64,000 nucleotides of DNA from Arthrobacter sp. KBS0702 (GCF_005937985.2 NZ_CP042172.1:744001-808000), one strand, 5' to 3'; positions 31,065 through 41,419 are shown, counted from the first letter of the stretch. Program-made: numbers and translations. The notes: generated from the letters alone by a model not told the origin.

Positions 31065-34000
31065 TGGCGCGCGACTGACACCGACCGCTGGCAGAGGCCG
31101 ATGAAGCCGCCCAGCTGCTCCAGACCCTCCGGGTGAAGCGGCAGGTAGTTAGTCAGCTCCGGTGCCCTGACGACGACGGCACGCCACTGCCCGCGCGAGA
31201 CCGCAACGTTGATCCGGTTGCGCGAGAGCAGGAATTCCATGCCCCGCGGCGCCTCGGCCACGGCGGAACAGGCCATCGAGACGATCACCACCGCAGCTTC
31301 CTGGCCTTGGAACTTGTCCACAGTGCCCACCCGGACCCCGGAGAGGCCGGCCCAGTCCAGCGCCTCGCGAATGAGGTTCACCTGGGCGTTGTAGGCAGCC
31401 ACCACAAGGACGTCACCCGCCTCCAGCGGCCGCGAGCCCTCCGGGGTGTGCCACGCCAGTCCGAGGTGGCGCCGCACCTGCCGGACGACCTCGGCCGCCT
31501 CCTCGGGGGACGACGTGGTGTTGCCGCTGTGGGGCACCATCACCGTCTCGATTCCGGCGGGAACTCCGTCCAGGCGCCGCAGGTCTGCGGACGGGGCGGA
31601 ATGCAACCGGCCCTCGTAGGACAACGCGGAGACGGCCCGGCACAGCTCGGAATTCATCCGCCACGAGTCGGCCAGGAAGTAGCCAAGCTCCGGCGGCAGG
31701 GTGGCGTGCCCGGCGGAAATCCACCCCAGGGCCGACTCGTCGACCGGCTCCGGGTGCCTGCCCTGGCTCACCTGCGGCAGCTGCTGCGGATCGCCGAGCA
31801 GGAGCAACCGGGTGCTGGACTGGGCCACCGCGAGCGTGTTGGCCAAAGAGAACTGGCCAGCCTCGTCGATCACCAACAGGTCCAACGACCCGGCAGGGAC
31901 TCCGGCGCCGGTCATGGTCCAGGCCGTGCCGCCGATCAGCGCCCCGCCGGGTGTTGCCAACAATGACGACACATCATTGGCGGTCCGAGACGCCCACGGC
32001 AGCGGATTGCTGTGCTTGACATCCTTGGCAACCAGGGCCGGATTAACTCCAGCCTTCATGACGGCAGTCGTCAGCAGGTTCTCCACCACGGCGTGGGACT
32101 GGCCGACGACGCCGACCTTCCAGCCGCGGTCCACCAGCCGGGCGATGACGTGGGAGCCCACATGGGTCTTGCCCGTTCCCGGGGGACCCTGCACGGCCAG
32201 ATAGGAGTGGTCGAGGTCCAGCACCGCCGCCGTGATGGCATCGATGAAGCGGTCCTTTCCGTCGCCGGGCTGCGGCAGGGCCGTGGCTCCGGCCAGCCGG
32301 GGCGGCAGCCGCCGGACCAGGTCAAGCGCCGGGTGGCGGGGGATGGACCCGGACCGCAAACCGTCGGCAACCGCAGCGGCCAAGGACTCCAGCGCCTGCT
32401 CCAGGCTCTTGGTGGCGAGCGGTTGATCCTCGGTCAGCGCGATGGGCAGGTCATTGTGGGGCGGGATTTTCCGATGCAGGCGGTCCCGGACGATGACGGT
32501 GTCCTTGCCATCCTCATGCCCGAGTTCAAGGACCTCCGTCCCGAACCAACCATTTCGTCCGATCCCGTTCTTGCCGGTGCCCTCCAGCCCCGCCGGAAGC
32601 GGAACGTCGTACATGCGGAACCATTTGCTGCCTTCGCGCAGGTCCGATCCCGGGGTCACCGTTCCGGTCAGCTTGACCCGACGCTCCGGGAGCTTCCTGC
32701 CGTCCTGCTGCCAGTCGTCCAGGGCCTCGGCGGACTCGACGAGGAAGACGTTCCGATCCCGTAGATGCGTGTCAGGGCCCTGCTCGCACCGGTCGAAGTG
32801 GGCCCACCAGAAGGACTTGCGCTCCCGGCGGTGGTAGCTCACTGCTGCAGCCAGCATCGCGACGGCCTTGCGGTCCTCCTCGGGCAGGCCGCTTCCGGGC
32901 TCGGCAAACGCCATGAGCGCCAGCTCCGCCGGGCCCACCGCAGCCGCCGCATCGGAGGGACCGTCGTCGGCTGCTTCCGCCGCGCCGGTGCCGACCGAAC
33001 CCAGCGGCCTGGACCCTCCGCTGCGCGGCTCGATCCCGCGTTCCCCGGCACGTCGCAGGAGCCAGTCCCGCAGTTCCAGGGTTGAGAGGCAGTCGTATTC
33101 GTTGTAGTCCGAGATGCCCGCGAGGATCTCCGCGGCATCCTCGGCCCGGCCGGCATCGCGAGCTTCGCAGTAGTGGGCGTACGCCACCACCGAGGCGCCG
33201 GCGTCCTTCACCTCGCCGGAGCGGAGATTGGTCCCCATGTACAGCGGCTCGAGTTTCTTGATGCTGTAGGAGTTCTCCGAGATGCGGATGCTGTTGCGGA
33301 CCGTCTGGTAGAGGTCCACCAGCAGTCCCTCGCGGAGCCACGCATCCACGGTGTCTTCACCCGCGACGTGCAGCACCGAGAGCTTGCGCAGCGCCGTCTT
33401 CTCGTACGCGGCGTAGTGATAGACGTGCATGTCCGGGTAATCCCGCCGGCGCTTCTCCACGTAGTCCAGGAAGTCCAGGAAGGCCTGCTTTTCCGCTGCC
33501 CGGCTGTGCGCCCAGAACGGCCGGAAGACCCCCGGAACGCCCGGGCCGGCCGGCGCCTCGATGACGCCGAACAGATACTCGAGCCCCCACACCCCGGTAG
33601 TGCCCTCCTGCCACAGCGGATCGCCCTCGAAGTCGAAGAAGATATCGCCGGGACTCGGCGGGGGCAACTCCGCCAGGGTGTTCTGCGGCAGGACCGCGTA
33701 GCGCAGGGTGTGCCGCTCGCCGTCCTTGACGTACTGCACCTCGCCGTCGGCCGGGCCGACACCGCTCTGGATCCGGGCCTGTTCCTGTAGCCGCAGGAGC
33801 ACGGGGGTGGGCTTGGCGAGTGTGGCCTGCGCGAGACCCGTGACGGTGCGGATGCCGAGTTCGTGCAGGTTCTTGCGCTGCACCGAGTTCATCCGGGCCA
33901 CGAGGAGCAGGTCGTCGGTGGCTTTGACCTGCTCCTGGCAGTAGTCGCAGCGGCCGCAGGCGGTGAGGCCCTCCGCGCCCCAGCGGACGGCGCCGGCCCC

Positions 34001-34684
34001 GGCAATGTGGGCGGAGGTCAAGGCCAGGAAGCGTTCGCGCCGCTCCCGGAAGACCGGCAGGATCTCGGCGAGTTTATGGTGGCTCCGGACGTAGTCAAAG
34101 CCGCCGTCGGCCAGCTGCACGGTGGCGCCGAGGACAAGCGTCACCGCCGGATCCACCGGGATGCCGGCCTTCAGCAACTGATCGCCGTATGCAGCGAGTT
34201 GGAGCAGGGCGGTCACTTTGGCGTGGCGGGCGAGTTTGGTGTCGAAGACGGCGTAGCCGCCGTCGGGCCGCCGCACCAGGAAGTCGGAACGGCCGTGGAA
34301 CTGCCCGTCGAAGAAGGCGGCCTGGAAGACGACGTCGGCGCCCGCGCGCAGTGCCTCAATCGATTCGTGGTGCTTGGCCTGCAGGGTGGCGCGGTCCATG
34401 GCCACCGCGGGAACGACGTCGTAGACGCCGCGCCCGCGGTCCGGGTCCCATGTTCCGAACTCGCGGATGAACCCGTCCAGGACCTTGCGCTCGTGAAGGT
34501 CGCCCAGGTCCGCAGCGTGCTTGAGCATCTCGTCGGTGCCGAAGTCAGCCTTGGGGGCGCGGCCGAGCTTCTCATCGAGCTTTCGGAGCAGCTGGTACTC
34601 GCAGTCCACGGCCACCACGAGGTCGCTCGCGGAGTAGACCAAGTCCGGTGCCGCGCCGGGTACTTCCGGTTCAAGGAAAAACAC
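31046..34684 (-). CDS. TM0106-type RecB-like nuclease fused to SF1 helicase
   Basis: A 1212-aa multidomain protein. The N-terminal 290 residues are a RecB/Cas4-like PD-(D/E)XK nuclease (DFLVRRPDGGYAVFDTKLA) with a cysteine near 28 and a CGRCDYC cluster near 238, likely an Fe-S or zinc site. Residues about 300-560 hold a helix-hairpin-helix-like segment and an RNase H-like domain (DIFFDFEGDPLW). The C-terminal half is a UPF1/Dna2-like superfamily 1 helicase with VQGPPGTGKTHVGSHVI and LLVIDEAGQFSLA, ending in QGQEAAVVIVSM. It should unwind and degrade nucleic acid, but its pathway is unknown. The start is a GTG. The last codons fall in the palindrome at 31053. Confidence 0.88.
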   Translation of the reverse strand: MFFLEPEVPGAAPDLVYSASDLVVAVDCEYQLLRKLDEKLGRAPKADFGTDEMLKHAADLGDLHERKVLDGFIREFGTWDPDRGRGVYDVVPAVAMDRATLQAKHHESIEALRAGADVVFQAAFFDGQFHGRSDFLVRRPDGGYAVFDTKLARHAKVTALLQLAAYGDQLLKAGIPVDPAVTLVLGATVQLADGGFDYVRSHHKLAEILPVFRERRERFLALTSAHIAGAGAVRWGAEGLTACGRCDYCQEQVKATDDLLLVARMNSVQRKNLHELGIRTVTGLAQATLAKPTPVLLRLQEQARIQSGVGPADGEVQYVKDGERHTLRYAVLPQNTLAELPPPSPGDIFFDFEGDPLWQEGTTGVWGLEYLFGVIEAPAGPGVPGVFRPFWAHSRAAEKQAFLDFLDYVEKRRRDYPDMHVYHYAAYEKTALRKLSVLHVAGEDTVDAWLREGLLVDLYQTVRNSIRISENSYSIKKLEPLYMGTNLRSGEVKDAGASVVAYAHYCEARDAGRAEDAAEILAGISDYNEYDCLSTLELRDWLLRRAGERGIEPRSGGSRPLGSVGTGAAEAADDGPSDAAAAVGPAELALMAFAEPGSGLPEEDRKAVAMLAAAVSYHRRERKSFWWAHFDRCEQGPDTHLRDRNVFLVESAEALDDWQQDGRKLPERRVKLTGTVTPGSDLREGSKWFRMYDVPLPAGLEGTGKNGIGRNGWFGTEVLELGHEDGKDTVIVRDRLHRKIPPHNDLPIALTEDQPLATKSLEQALESLAAAVADGLRSGSIPRHPALDLVRRLPPRLAGATALPQPGDGKDRFIDAITAAVLDLDHSYLAVQGPPGTGKTHVGSHVIARLVDRGWKVGVVGQSHAVVENLLTTAVMKAGVNPALVAKDVKHSNPLPWASRTANDVSSLLATPGGALIGGTAWTMTGAGVPAGSLDLLVIDEAGQFSLANTLAVAQSSTRLLLLGDPQQLPQVSQGRHPEPVDESALGWISAGHATLPPELGYFLADSWRMNSELCRAVSALSYEGRLHSAPSADLRRLDGVPAGIETVMVPHSGNTTSSPEEAAEVVRQVRRHLGLAWHTPEGSRPLEAGDVLVVAAYNAQVNLIREALDWAGLSGVRVGTVDKFQGQEAAVVIVSMACSAVAEAPRGMEFLLSRNRINVAVSRGQWRAVVVRAPELTNYLPLHPEGLEQLGGFIGLCQRSVSVARQGHAHS

Positions 34685-34789
34685 TGTGCCCCGCTTTGAT
34701 TGATGGATCCGCTGCTGATCGATGCCTCTGCTGCCAAGCTACCAAAGCCCTCTGACACCGAAGCGCTGGCCGCCGGCACAGGACCGGCG

Positions 34790-34795
34790 TAGGGT
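34790..34795 (+). promoter_or_regulatory. Candidate -10 box of the SOUL-tex operon (TAGGGT)
   Basis: TAGGGT ends ten bases before the ATG at 34806 in the divergent region next to the helicase gene. The mRNA would be leaderless or nearly so. Confidence 0.35.
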
Positions 34796-34805
34796 CGACA
34801 AGACC

Positions 34806-35432
34806 ATGACCGAACAGCAACCGTTTGAACTGGTCCAGCGTTACCCGCACTTCGAGCTGCGCCGCTATCCCGCATACGTGGTGGCCGAAATACGCGTCAA
34901 CGCGAGCTTTGACCGCGCCGGAAACGCCGCCTTCCGCCACCTGTTCAACTACATCAACGGCCGCAATACCGCGTCGCAAAAGCTGGCGATGACCGCCCCG
35001 GTTATCCAAGGGAGCGGGACCCCGGCGGCCACCTCCCGGAAACTGGCGATGACCGCCCCGGTGCTCCAGAGCGGCCCGCTTCCGGGCAAGGACGCGCCGG
35101 CCGACTTTGTGGTCGCCTTTGTCCTGCCCGCTGGCTTGACCGCCGAGACGGCGCCGGTCCCGGCAAACCCCGACGTCAAGATTCGGGCGGTGCCGGGCTC
35201 CTTGGCCGCAGCGCTGCGCTTCTCGGGCACCGGCACGGCAGCCGCCTTCGAACGGCGCAACGAAGGGCTGCAGGCAGCGCTTGCCCTCGCCGGGCTGACG
35301 CCCGTCGGGCCGCCACGGTTCGCCCGCTTCGACCCGCCGTTCAAGCCGTGGTTCCTGCGCCACAACGAGGTGGTCCAGGACGTGCTGGAACCCGAGACCG
35401 CCACGCGAACTCCGGGGGCAGGAGCCGGGTAA
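34806..35432 (+). CDS. SOUL-family heme-binding-like protein
   Basis: A 208-aa SOUL domain protein. It opens FELVQRYPHFELRRYPAYVVAE, the family's first strands, continues FRHLFNYINGRN, and has the duplicated SOUL motif KLAMTAPV twice (near residues 60 and 80), which is normal for the family. It ends with FDPPFKPWFLRHNEVV. Relatives bind heme or other tetrapyrroles and occur in many bacteria without known function. I prefer ATG 34806; an earlier in-frame ATG at 34722 would add a Pro/Arg-rich segment not seen in the family. It is 6 bases from tex, so the two are probably co-transcribed. Confidence 0.87.
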   Translation: MTEQQPFELVQRYPHFELRRYPAYVVAEIRVNASFDRAGNAAFRHLFNYINGRNTASQKLAMTAPVIQGSGTPAATSRKLAMTAPVLQSGPLPGKDAPADFVVAFVLPAGLTAETAPVPANPDVKIRAVPGSLAAALRFSGTGTAAAFERRNEGLQAALALAGLTPVGPPRFARFDPPFKPWFLRHNEVVQDVLEPETATRTPGAGAG

Positions 35433-35438
35433 GGCAAA

Positions 35439-37841
35439 ATGGGCTGGGTGAGCCAACTCCCGCAGCACCCCGCCAAAACCGCCCCCATTGAGACCCAGAT
35501 CGCCGCAGAGCTCGGGGTGCAGCCCTGGCAGGTGAAGGCCGCCGTGGACCTGCTCGACGCCGGGTCCACGGTGCCGTTCATCGCGCGCTACCGCAAGGAA
35601 GCAACCGGCACCCTGGACGACACCCAGCTCCGCGAACTGGAGGAACGGCTGCGCTACCTGCGCGAGCTGGAGGACCGGCGTCGGACCGTGCTGGAGGCGA
35701 TTGCCGCCCAGGGTGCACTGACCCCGGAACTTCAGGCCGCCATCGTCGCCGCCGATACGAAGTCGCGGCTGGAGGACATCTACCTCCCGTTCAAAACCAA
35801 GCGGCGCACGAAGGCGCAGATCGCCCGCGAGGCCGGGCTGGAGCCGCTCGCCGACGCTCTGCTCAAGCGGCCCGAACTGGATCCGGAGCGTGAGGCCGCC
35901 AAATACCTGAACCCCGAGCACTCGGTCGGGGACGCCGCTGCGGCGCTGGCCGGAGCGCGCTCCATCCTGGTCGAGCGCGTCGCCCAGGACGCCGACCTGG
36001 CTGCCACACTGCGGGAGCGGCTTTGGACCCAGGGGCGGATGGTCTCCCGCGTCAAAAAGGGCAAGGACGCCGAGGGGCAGAAGTTCAAGGACTACTTCGA
36101 ATTCTCCCAGGCGCCGTCCGGGATGCCCTCGCACCGGGTCCTTGCGCTGCTGCGCGGGGAAAAGGACGGCGTGCTGGAGCTGGATCTCAGCGAGGCGGAA
36201 CCGAACGACGACGCCGCCCTGGCGGCCGCGCGCAGACGATATGAAGCCGCGGTGGCCAGGTTCCTCGGGGTCTCCGACCGCGGCCGCCCCGCCGACGCAT
36301 GGCTGCTGCAGACCGCGCAGCAGGCGTGGCGCTCCCGGATTCTTAGCCGGCTCAGCGGCGACCTGCGCAGCCGGATGTTCGCGGCGGCCGAGGACGAGGC
36401 CGTCCGGGTGTTCGCCGCCAACCTTCGTGACGTGCTGCTCGCGGCGCCGGCAGGCAACCGGGCCACCCTGGGCCTGGACCCGGGACTGCGGACCGGGGTG
36501 AAGGTGGCCGTGGTGGACGGCACCGGCAAGGTGGTCGCGACCGACACGGTCTACCCGCACGCCCCGGCCCGGAAGTGGGATGAGGCGCTGCGAACGTTGC
36601 AGGCACTGGCGCGCAAGCATGGCGTTGAACTCGTCGCGATTGGCAACGGTACGGCTTCGAGAGAGACGGACAAGCTCGCGGCCGAGCTGATCAAACAGCT
36701 CGGCTCAGAAGCCGGCCGTGGGCCGCAAAAAATTGCACCGCAAAAGCTCGTGGTCTCCGAGGCCGGCGCGTCGGTGTACTCCGCGTCCGCGCTCGCCGCC
36801 GCCGAGTTGCCCGGCATGGACGTCTCCTTGCGCGGCGCGGTGTCAATCGCCCGTCGGCTGCAGGATCCGCTCGCGGAACTGGTCAAGATCGAGCCGAAGT
36901 CGATCGGCGTCGGACAGTACCAGCACGACGTGACGGCGGCGAAGCTGGACCGGAGCCTCGACGCCGTCGTCGAGGACTGCGTCAACGCCGTCGGGGTGGA
37001 CGTCAACACTGCCTCGCCCGCGCTGCTGAGCCGGGTGGCCGGCGTCGGGCCCCTGCTGAGCGAGAACATCGTGGCCTACCGGAATGAGCACGGTCCCTTC
37101 AGTAAGCGCAGCGAGCTCAAGAAGGTGCCGCGCCTGGGTGCCAAGGCCTTTGAACAGTGCGCCGGCTTCCTGCGCATCACCGGGGGAGCGGAGCCCCTGG
37201 ACGCCTCCAGCGTGCACCCGGAGGCCTACCCGGTGGCCCGGAAGATCAGGGCGGCCGCCGGCGCGGGCAGTGACCTGTCCGCGATGAACCCGCAGGACTT
37301 TGTGGACGGCTCGTTCGGCCTGCCCACCGTGCGGGACATCATCGCCGAGCTGGAAAAACCGGGCCGGGACCCCCGTCCGGCGTTTGCGGCGGCGACGTTC
37401 CGGGAGGGAATCGAGAAGATCTCCGACCTCAGGCCCGGCATGGTGCTGGAGGGGACGGTCACCAACGTGGCGGCGTTCGGCGCGTTCGTGGACGTCGGCG
37501 TACATCAGGACGGGCTCGTGCACGTCTCGGCGCTGGCCAACCGGTTCGTCGCCGACCCCCGCGAGGTGGTCAAATCCGGCCAGGTGGTCCGGGTCAAGGT
37601 GCTGGAGGCCGATCCGGAACGGAAGCGCATCTCGCTGACGCTGAGGCTCGACGACGAACCGGCCGGGGCCGCCGGCGGGCGGCGGGTGCCGTCCGCGGGA
37701 CGACCGTCTCCCGGCAGGCAGAGCCAAGCAAAGCCAGCCTCGCAGGCTGCAGCCGGGCGGACGGAGAAGGTGAAGCCGGTTCCTGCCCCGGCTGACACGG
37801 CGATGGCGGAGGCGCTTCGGAAAGCTGGTCTGGGGAGGTAG
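35439..37841 (+). CDS. tex: Tex-family RNA-binding transcription accessory protein
   Basis: An 800-aa Tex protein. The N-terminal region has the family start [35 protein letters not shown], followed by a helical segment, an RNase H-like YqgF domain ([21 protein letters not shown] near 345), helix-hairpin-helix repeats ([24 protein letters not shown]) and a C-terminal S1 domain ([30 protein letters not shown], about 667-735). Length and order match Tex/YhgF proteins, which bind RNA and act in transcription and stress tolerance. The last 60 residues are a basic, Pro/Ala-rich tail. The ribosome-binding site overlaps the SOUL stop codon. Confidence 0.95.
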   Translation: MGWVSQLPQHPAKTAPIETQIAAELGVQPWQVKAAVDLLDAGSTVPFIARYRKEATGTLDDTQLRELEERLRYLRELEDRRRTVLEAIAAQGALTPELQAAIVAADTKSRLEDIYLPFKTKRRTKAQIAREAGLEPLADALLKRPELDPEREAAKYLNPEHSVGDAAAALAGARSILVERVAQDADLAATLRERLWTQGRMVSRVKKGKDAEGQKFKDYFEFSQAPSGMPSHRVLALLRGEKDGVLELDLSEAEPNDDAALAAARRRYEAAVARFLGVSDRGRPADAWLLQTAQQAWRSRILSRLSGDLRSRMFAAAEDEAVRVFAANLRDVLLAAPAGNRATLGLDPGLRTGVKVAVVDGTGKVVATDTVYPHAPARKWDEALRTLQALARKHGVELVAIGNGTASRETDKLAAELIKQLGSEAGRGPQKIAPQKLVVSEAGASVYSASALAAAELPGMDVSLRGAVSIARRLQDPLAELVKIEPKSIGVGQYQHDVTAAKLDRSLDAVVEDCVNAVGVDVNTASPALLSRVAGVGPLLSENIVAYRNEHGPFSKRSELKKVPRLGAKAFEQCAGFLRITGGAEPLDASSVHPEAYPVARKIRAAAGAGSDLSAMNPQDFVDGSFGLPTVRDIIAELEKPGRDPRPAFAAATFREGIEKISDLRPGMVLEGTVTNVAAFGAFVDVGVHQDGLVHVSALANRFVADPREVVKSGQVVRVKVLEADPERKRISLTLRLDDEPAGAAGGRRVPSAGRPSPGRQSQAKPASQAAAGRTEKVKPVPAPADTAMAEALRKAGLGR

Positions 37842-38000
37842 CGTCACCGTTCGTCGCGGATTGACTACCGTTCGGCGCACAATCCCTACGTTTACTGATG
37901 ATTTGCACCATGATTGCCGGAGGCAACTGCCCATATTTAGGGCTTTCGCCTCTAGAACGCTGGGACATCGACGTCGTCAGACAAATCAAGGGGAGCAACT

Positions 38001-39395
38001 ATGGGCTGGCTGGACCGGGACCGAACCATCGCACCGCCGGGATTCAACCGCTGGTTGGTGCCGCCTGCGGCGCTCGCCGTCCACCTGTGCATCGGCCAGG
38101 CCTACGCGACGAGCGTCTACAAGACGGCACTGGTCAAGCACTTCGGCGCCAGCCTCACCGAAATCGGTGTGATCTTCTCCATCGCCATCGTGATGCTTGG
38201 CCTGTCGGCGGCAATCATGGGTACTTGGGTGGACAAGAACGGACCCCGCAAGGCGATGTTCACCTCGGCCATGTTTTGGGCCAGCGGCTTCTTGATCGGC
38301 TCCCTCGGCATCTTCACGCACCAGCTGTGGCTCGTCTACCTGGGCTACGGCTTCGTCGGCGGCATCGGCCTGGGCATCGGTTACATCTCGCCGGTTTCCA
38401 CGCTAATCAAGTGGTTCCCGGACCGGCCGGGACTCGCCACCGGCATGGCGATCATGGGCTTCGGCGGCGGCGCCTTGATCGCGAGCCCCGTCTCCACCGC
38501 GCTGCTGAAGCTGTATGACCCCAACTCCAACGCCAAGGGCTGGGTGGCTAGCGGCGACTCCGTGGGCAAGCTCTTCCTGACCCTCGCCGTCATCTATCTC
38601 GCCTACATGCTGTTCGGGGCCTTCACCATCAAGGTCCCGGCCGACGGCTGGCAGCCGGCAGGCTTCGACCCCTCGAAGGTCAAGGCCGCCAAGCTCGTCA
38701 CCACGGAGAACGTCTCCGCCAAGAACGCCGTCAAGACCAAGCAGTTCTGGCTGGTCTGGATCGCGCTGTTCTGCAACGTCACCGCGGGCATCGGCATCCT
38801 GGAACAGGCCGCGCCGATGATCCAGGACTTCTTCCGCCAGTCCGACGGCGCGTCCCTGGTCAGCGCCGCCGTCGCCGCCGGCTTCGTCGGGCTGCTCTCC
38901 ATCGGCAACATGGCCGGGCGCTTCGCGTGGTCTGCCACCTCCGACGTGACCGGCCGCAAGCGCATCTACATGGTGTACCTCGGCGTCGGCGCGGTGCTGT
39001 ACGTCCTGCTGGCCATAGCCGGGTCGTCCACCACCATCCTCTATGTGGCGCTGGCGTTCCTGATCATCTCCTTCTATGGCGGCGGCTTCGCGACCGCCCC
39101 GGCCTACCTGCGGGACCTCTTCGGCACGTTCCAGGTGGGCGCCATCCACGGCCGGCTGCTGACCGCCTGGTCCGCCGCCGGCGTCGCCGGGCCGCTGATC
39201 GTCAACGCGTTCCTGGACGCCCAGGGCACCCCTGGCAAGCTGAACGCCGCGTCCTACCAGCCAGCACTGCTGACCATGGTGGCGCTGCTGGTGATTGGCT
39301 TCGTCGCTAACCTGCTGGTCAAGCCGGTCGACGCACGATTCCACGAACCCCGCCCGGACCGCGAGCGGTCGAACGAACCTGCCATGGAGGCCTGA
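38001..39395 (+). CDS. OFA-family MFS carrier (oxalate:formate antiporter-like)
   Basis: A 464-aa MFS protein with 12 helices of the oxalate/formate antiporter family. It starts GFNRWLVPPAALAVHLCIGQAYATSVYKT, has GTWVDKNGPRKAM in loop 2-3, and GIGLGIGYISPVSTLIKWFPDRPGLATGMAIMGFGGGAL, which is the OFA signature. The family exchanges or imports small mono- and dicarboxylates. An AAGGGGAGC ribosome-binding site precedes the ATG. A 47-aa partner gene begins 1 base after the stop, and a gamma-glutamyltransferase gene follows, making a three-gene operon. The substrate is unknown; a carboxylate or gamma-glutamyl-derived acid is possible. Confidence 0.9.
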   Translation: MGWLDRDRTIAPPGFNRWLVPPAALAVHLCIGQAYATSVYKTALVKHFGASLTEIGVIFSIAIVMLGLSAAIMGTWVDKNGPRKAMFTSAMFWASGFLIGSLGIFTHQLWLVYLGYGFVGGIGLGIGYISPVSTLIKWFPDRPGLATGMAIMGFGGGALIASPVSTALLKLYDPNSNAKGWVASGDSVGKLFLTLAVIYLAYMLFGAFTIKVPADGWQPAGFDPSKVKAAKLVTTENVSAKNAVKTKQFWLVWIALFCNVTAGIGILEQAAPMIQDFFRQSDGASLVSAAVAAGFVGLLSIGNMAGRFAWSATSDVTGRKRIYMVYLGVGAVLYVLLAIAGSSTTILYVALAFLIISFYGGGFATAPAYLRDLFGTFQVGAIHGRLLTAWSAAGVAGPLIVNAFLDAQGTPGKLNAASYQPALLTMVALLVIGFVANLLVKPVDARFHEPRPDRERSNEPAMEA

Positions 39396-39396
39396 G

Positions 39397-39540
39397 ATGA
39401 ACACAGCACACACCCCCGGCGCGCAGGCAGCTGTGAAAGCGTCCACCGGCAGGCTGGCCGTGGCGTGGGCCCTGGTCGGAGTACCGCTGGCCTACGGGGT
39501 CTACGAAACCCTCACCCGCGTGGCGGCGCTCTTCGGCTGA
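39397..39540 (+). CDS. MFS transporter small subunit (single-helix protein)
   Basis: A 47-aa protein with a short polar N-terminus (MNTAHTPGAQAAVKAST) and one predicted membrane helix (LAVAWALVGVPLAYGVYETLT). It matches the annotated 'MFS transporter small subunit' family that accompanies OFA-type carriers in Actinobacteria. It begins one base after the carrier's stop and ends 3 bases before the next gene, so all three are tightly linked. The role is probably stabilisation of the carrier; that is inferred from gene pairing. Confidence 0.8.
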   Translation: MNTAHTPGAQAAVKASTGRLAVAWALVGVPLAYGVYETLTRVAALFG

Positions 39541-39543
39541 CCC

Positions 39544-41367
39544 ATGACTTTCACCGCACCCGAGCAGTTCACCACCCGCCCGACCCTGCAGGGCACCTTC
39601 GGGATGAGTGCCTCCACGCACTGGCTCGCGACGGCGGCGGCCCAGGCGGTGCTCGAACGCGGCGGTAACGCGTTCGACGCCGCCACGGCCGGCGCCTTCG
39701 TGCTGCATGTCGTGGAGCCCCACCTCAACGGTCCCGGCGGGGACATGACCGGCGTCTTCGTGACGGCGGCAGATCCCGGCAAGCCCGTGGTGCTGATGGG
39801 CCAGGGGCCGGCACCGGCCGCGGCGACGGTGGAGCACTACCTGGCCGAAGGCCTGGAACTGGTACCCGGTTCCGGTGCGCTGGCCGCCGCGGTGCCCGCC
39901 GCCGTCGACGCCTGGCTCCTGCTCCTGCGTGACCACGGGACCTGGGAGCTGGACGCTGTGCTGGACTTCGCGGCTGGCTATGCACGCGACGGGCACCCGA
40001 TGCTCGGCAGGGTCGGCACCACGATTGCCGCGGTGGCGGAGCTGTTTCAGGAGCACTGGCCCAGCTCAGCCGAGCTGTGGATGCCCGGCGGAAGGATCCC
40101 CGCCGACGGGGAGCTCATCCGGAACCCCGCCTACGCCCGGACCCTGGACAGGCTCATCGCCGCCGGGGCAGCCGGTGGTTCGCGTGAGGCCCGGATCGAT
40201 GCCGCCCGGCGGGAGTGGCGGGAGGGCTTCGTCGCCCACGCGATGGTGGAGTCGGTGCAGACTACGCACCGGCACTCCTCCGGCACCGACCATGCCGGCG
40301 TACTGGCGTTCTCAGACCTCGCCGGTTTCGCCGCGGGCTACGAGGCGGCGGCCACCGTGGAGTTCCGCGGGCACACCATTGCCAAGACCGGGCCGTGGGG
40401 GCAGGGACCGGCGCTGCTGCAGACCCTCGCCATCCTCGACGGGTTCGAGGACCGCTTCCTGGATCCGTCGACTGAGCTAGGGGTGCACACGATCCTGGAG
40501 GCGCAGAAGCTCGCGCTGGCAGACCGTGAGGCCTACTACGGGGACACGGATGTTCCGTTGGAGTACCTGTTGTCCGAGGATTACTGCGCGGGCCGCCGGG
40601 CGCTGATCACAGACCGGGCGTCGCATGAATTCCGGCCCGGCCACGTCCCCGGGCGTGAGCCGTACCTGCCGCCGTTACGGACCGAGTACACCCCGCCCGC
40701 GCTGGCCGTGGCTGGTGTGGAGTCCGGCCCTGCGGGTTTGGGCGTGGGGGAGCCGACTGTGGCGCCGAGCGGGGAAACCCGGGGCGATACCTGCCACATC
40801 GACGTCGTGGACCGGTGGGGGAACATGGTCTCGGCTACGCCGTCGGGCGGTTGGCTGCAGTCCTCGCCCGCGATTCCGGAGTTGGGTTTCTGCCTGGGAA
40901 CGCGGCTGCAGATGACTTGGCTCGAGCCGGGCACGCCGTCGACCCTAACGCCCGGCAAGCGGCCCCGCACCACGCTGACCCCGACCCTGGTGCTCCGAGA
41001 GGGACGCGCCGTGACCGCGCTGGGGTCGCCCGGCGGCGACCAGCAGGACCAGTGGCAGCTGCCCTACCTGTTGCGCACTATCGTGGGCGGCTACTCGCCG
41101 CAGCAGGCCATCGACGCGCCGACTTTCCATACGACGTCGATGCCCGGCTCGTTCTGGCCGCGCACCTGGGAACCCGGCGGGGCCGTGGTCGAGGACCGGC
41201 TGGGCGACGACGTCATCGCGGGCCTCAAGCGCCGCGGACACGTGGTAACAGTGGCTGGTGGCTGGACGCTGGGTCGGCTGTCGGCCGTCGTCCGGGACCC
41301 GGCGACGGGAGTGCTGCAGGCCGCGGCTAACCCGCGCGGTGCTCAGGGATATGCCGCGGGGCGGTAG
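39544..41367 (+). CDS. Gamma-glutamyltransferase-family protein
   Basis: A 607-aa Ntn-hydrolase of the gamma-glutamyltransferase family. The N-terminal part has ASTHWLATAAAQAVLERGGNAFDAATAGAFVLHVVEPHLNGPGGD. The autoprocessing site is GDTCHIDVVDRWGN, where Thr416 would be the nucleophile released by self-cleavage, and the SATPSGGWLQSSPAIPELGF and SPGGDQQDQWQ motifs shape the active site. There is no signal peptide, so it is cytoplasmic or exported by an unknown route. It may act on imported gamma-glutamyl compounds from the co-transcribed OFA carrier. YwrD-type and cephalosporin-acylase-like relatives are alternatives. Confidence 0.88.
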   Translation: MTFTAPEQFTTRPTLQGTFGMSASTHWLATAAAQAVLERGGNAFDAATAGAFVLHVVEPHLNGPGGDMTGVFVTAADPGKPVVLMGQGPAPAAATVEHYLAEGLELVPGSGALAAAVPAAVDAWLLLLRDHGTWELDAVLDFAAGYARDGHPMLGRVGTTIAAVAELFQEHWPSSAELWMPGGRIPADGELIRNPAYARTLDRLIAAGAAGGSREARIDAARREWREGFVAHAMVESVQTTHRHSSGTDHAGVLAFSDLAGFAAGYEAAATVEFRGHTIAKTGPWGQGPALLQTLAILDGFEDRFLDPSTELGVHTILEAQKLALADREAYYGDTDVPLEYLLSEDYCAGRRALITDRASHEFRPGHVPGREPYLPPLRTEYTPPALAVAGVESGPAGLGVGEPTVAPSGETRGDTCHIDVVDRWGNMVSATPSGGWLQSSPAIPELGFCLGTRLQMTWLEPGTPSTLTPGKRPRTTLTPTLVLREGRAVTALGSPGGDQQDQWQLPYLLRTIVGGYSPQQAIDAPTFHTTSMPGSFWPRTWEPGGAVVEDRLGDDVIAGLKRRGHVVTVAGGWTLGRLSAVVRDPATGVLQAAANPRGAQGYAAGR

Positions 41368-41419
41368 CTGTATCGGCTCAACCTAAGTAATTCGGTTGGC
41401 GTACGCGGTGGCCGGCAGT

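Noticed and set aside
34980..35066. A repeated KLAMTAPV in the SOUL protein as a novel duplication
   Set aside because: The motif is naturally doubled in the SOUL family, so it is not unusual.
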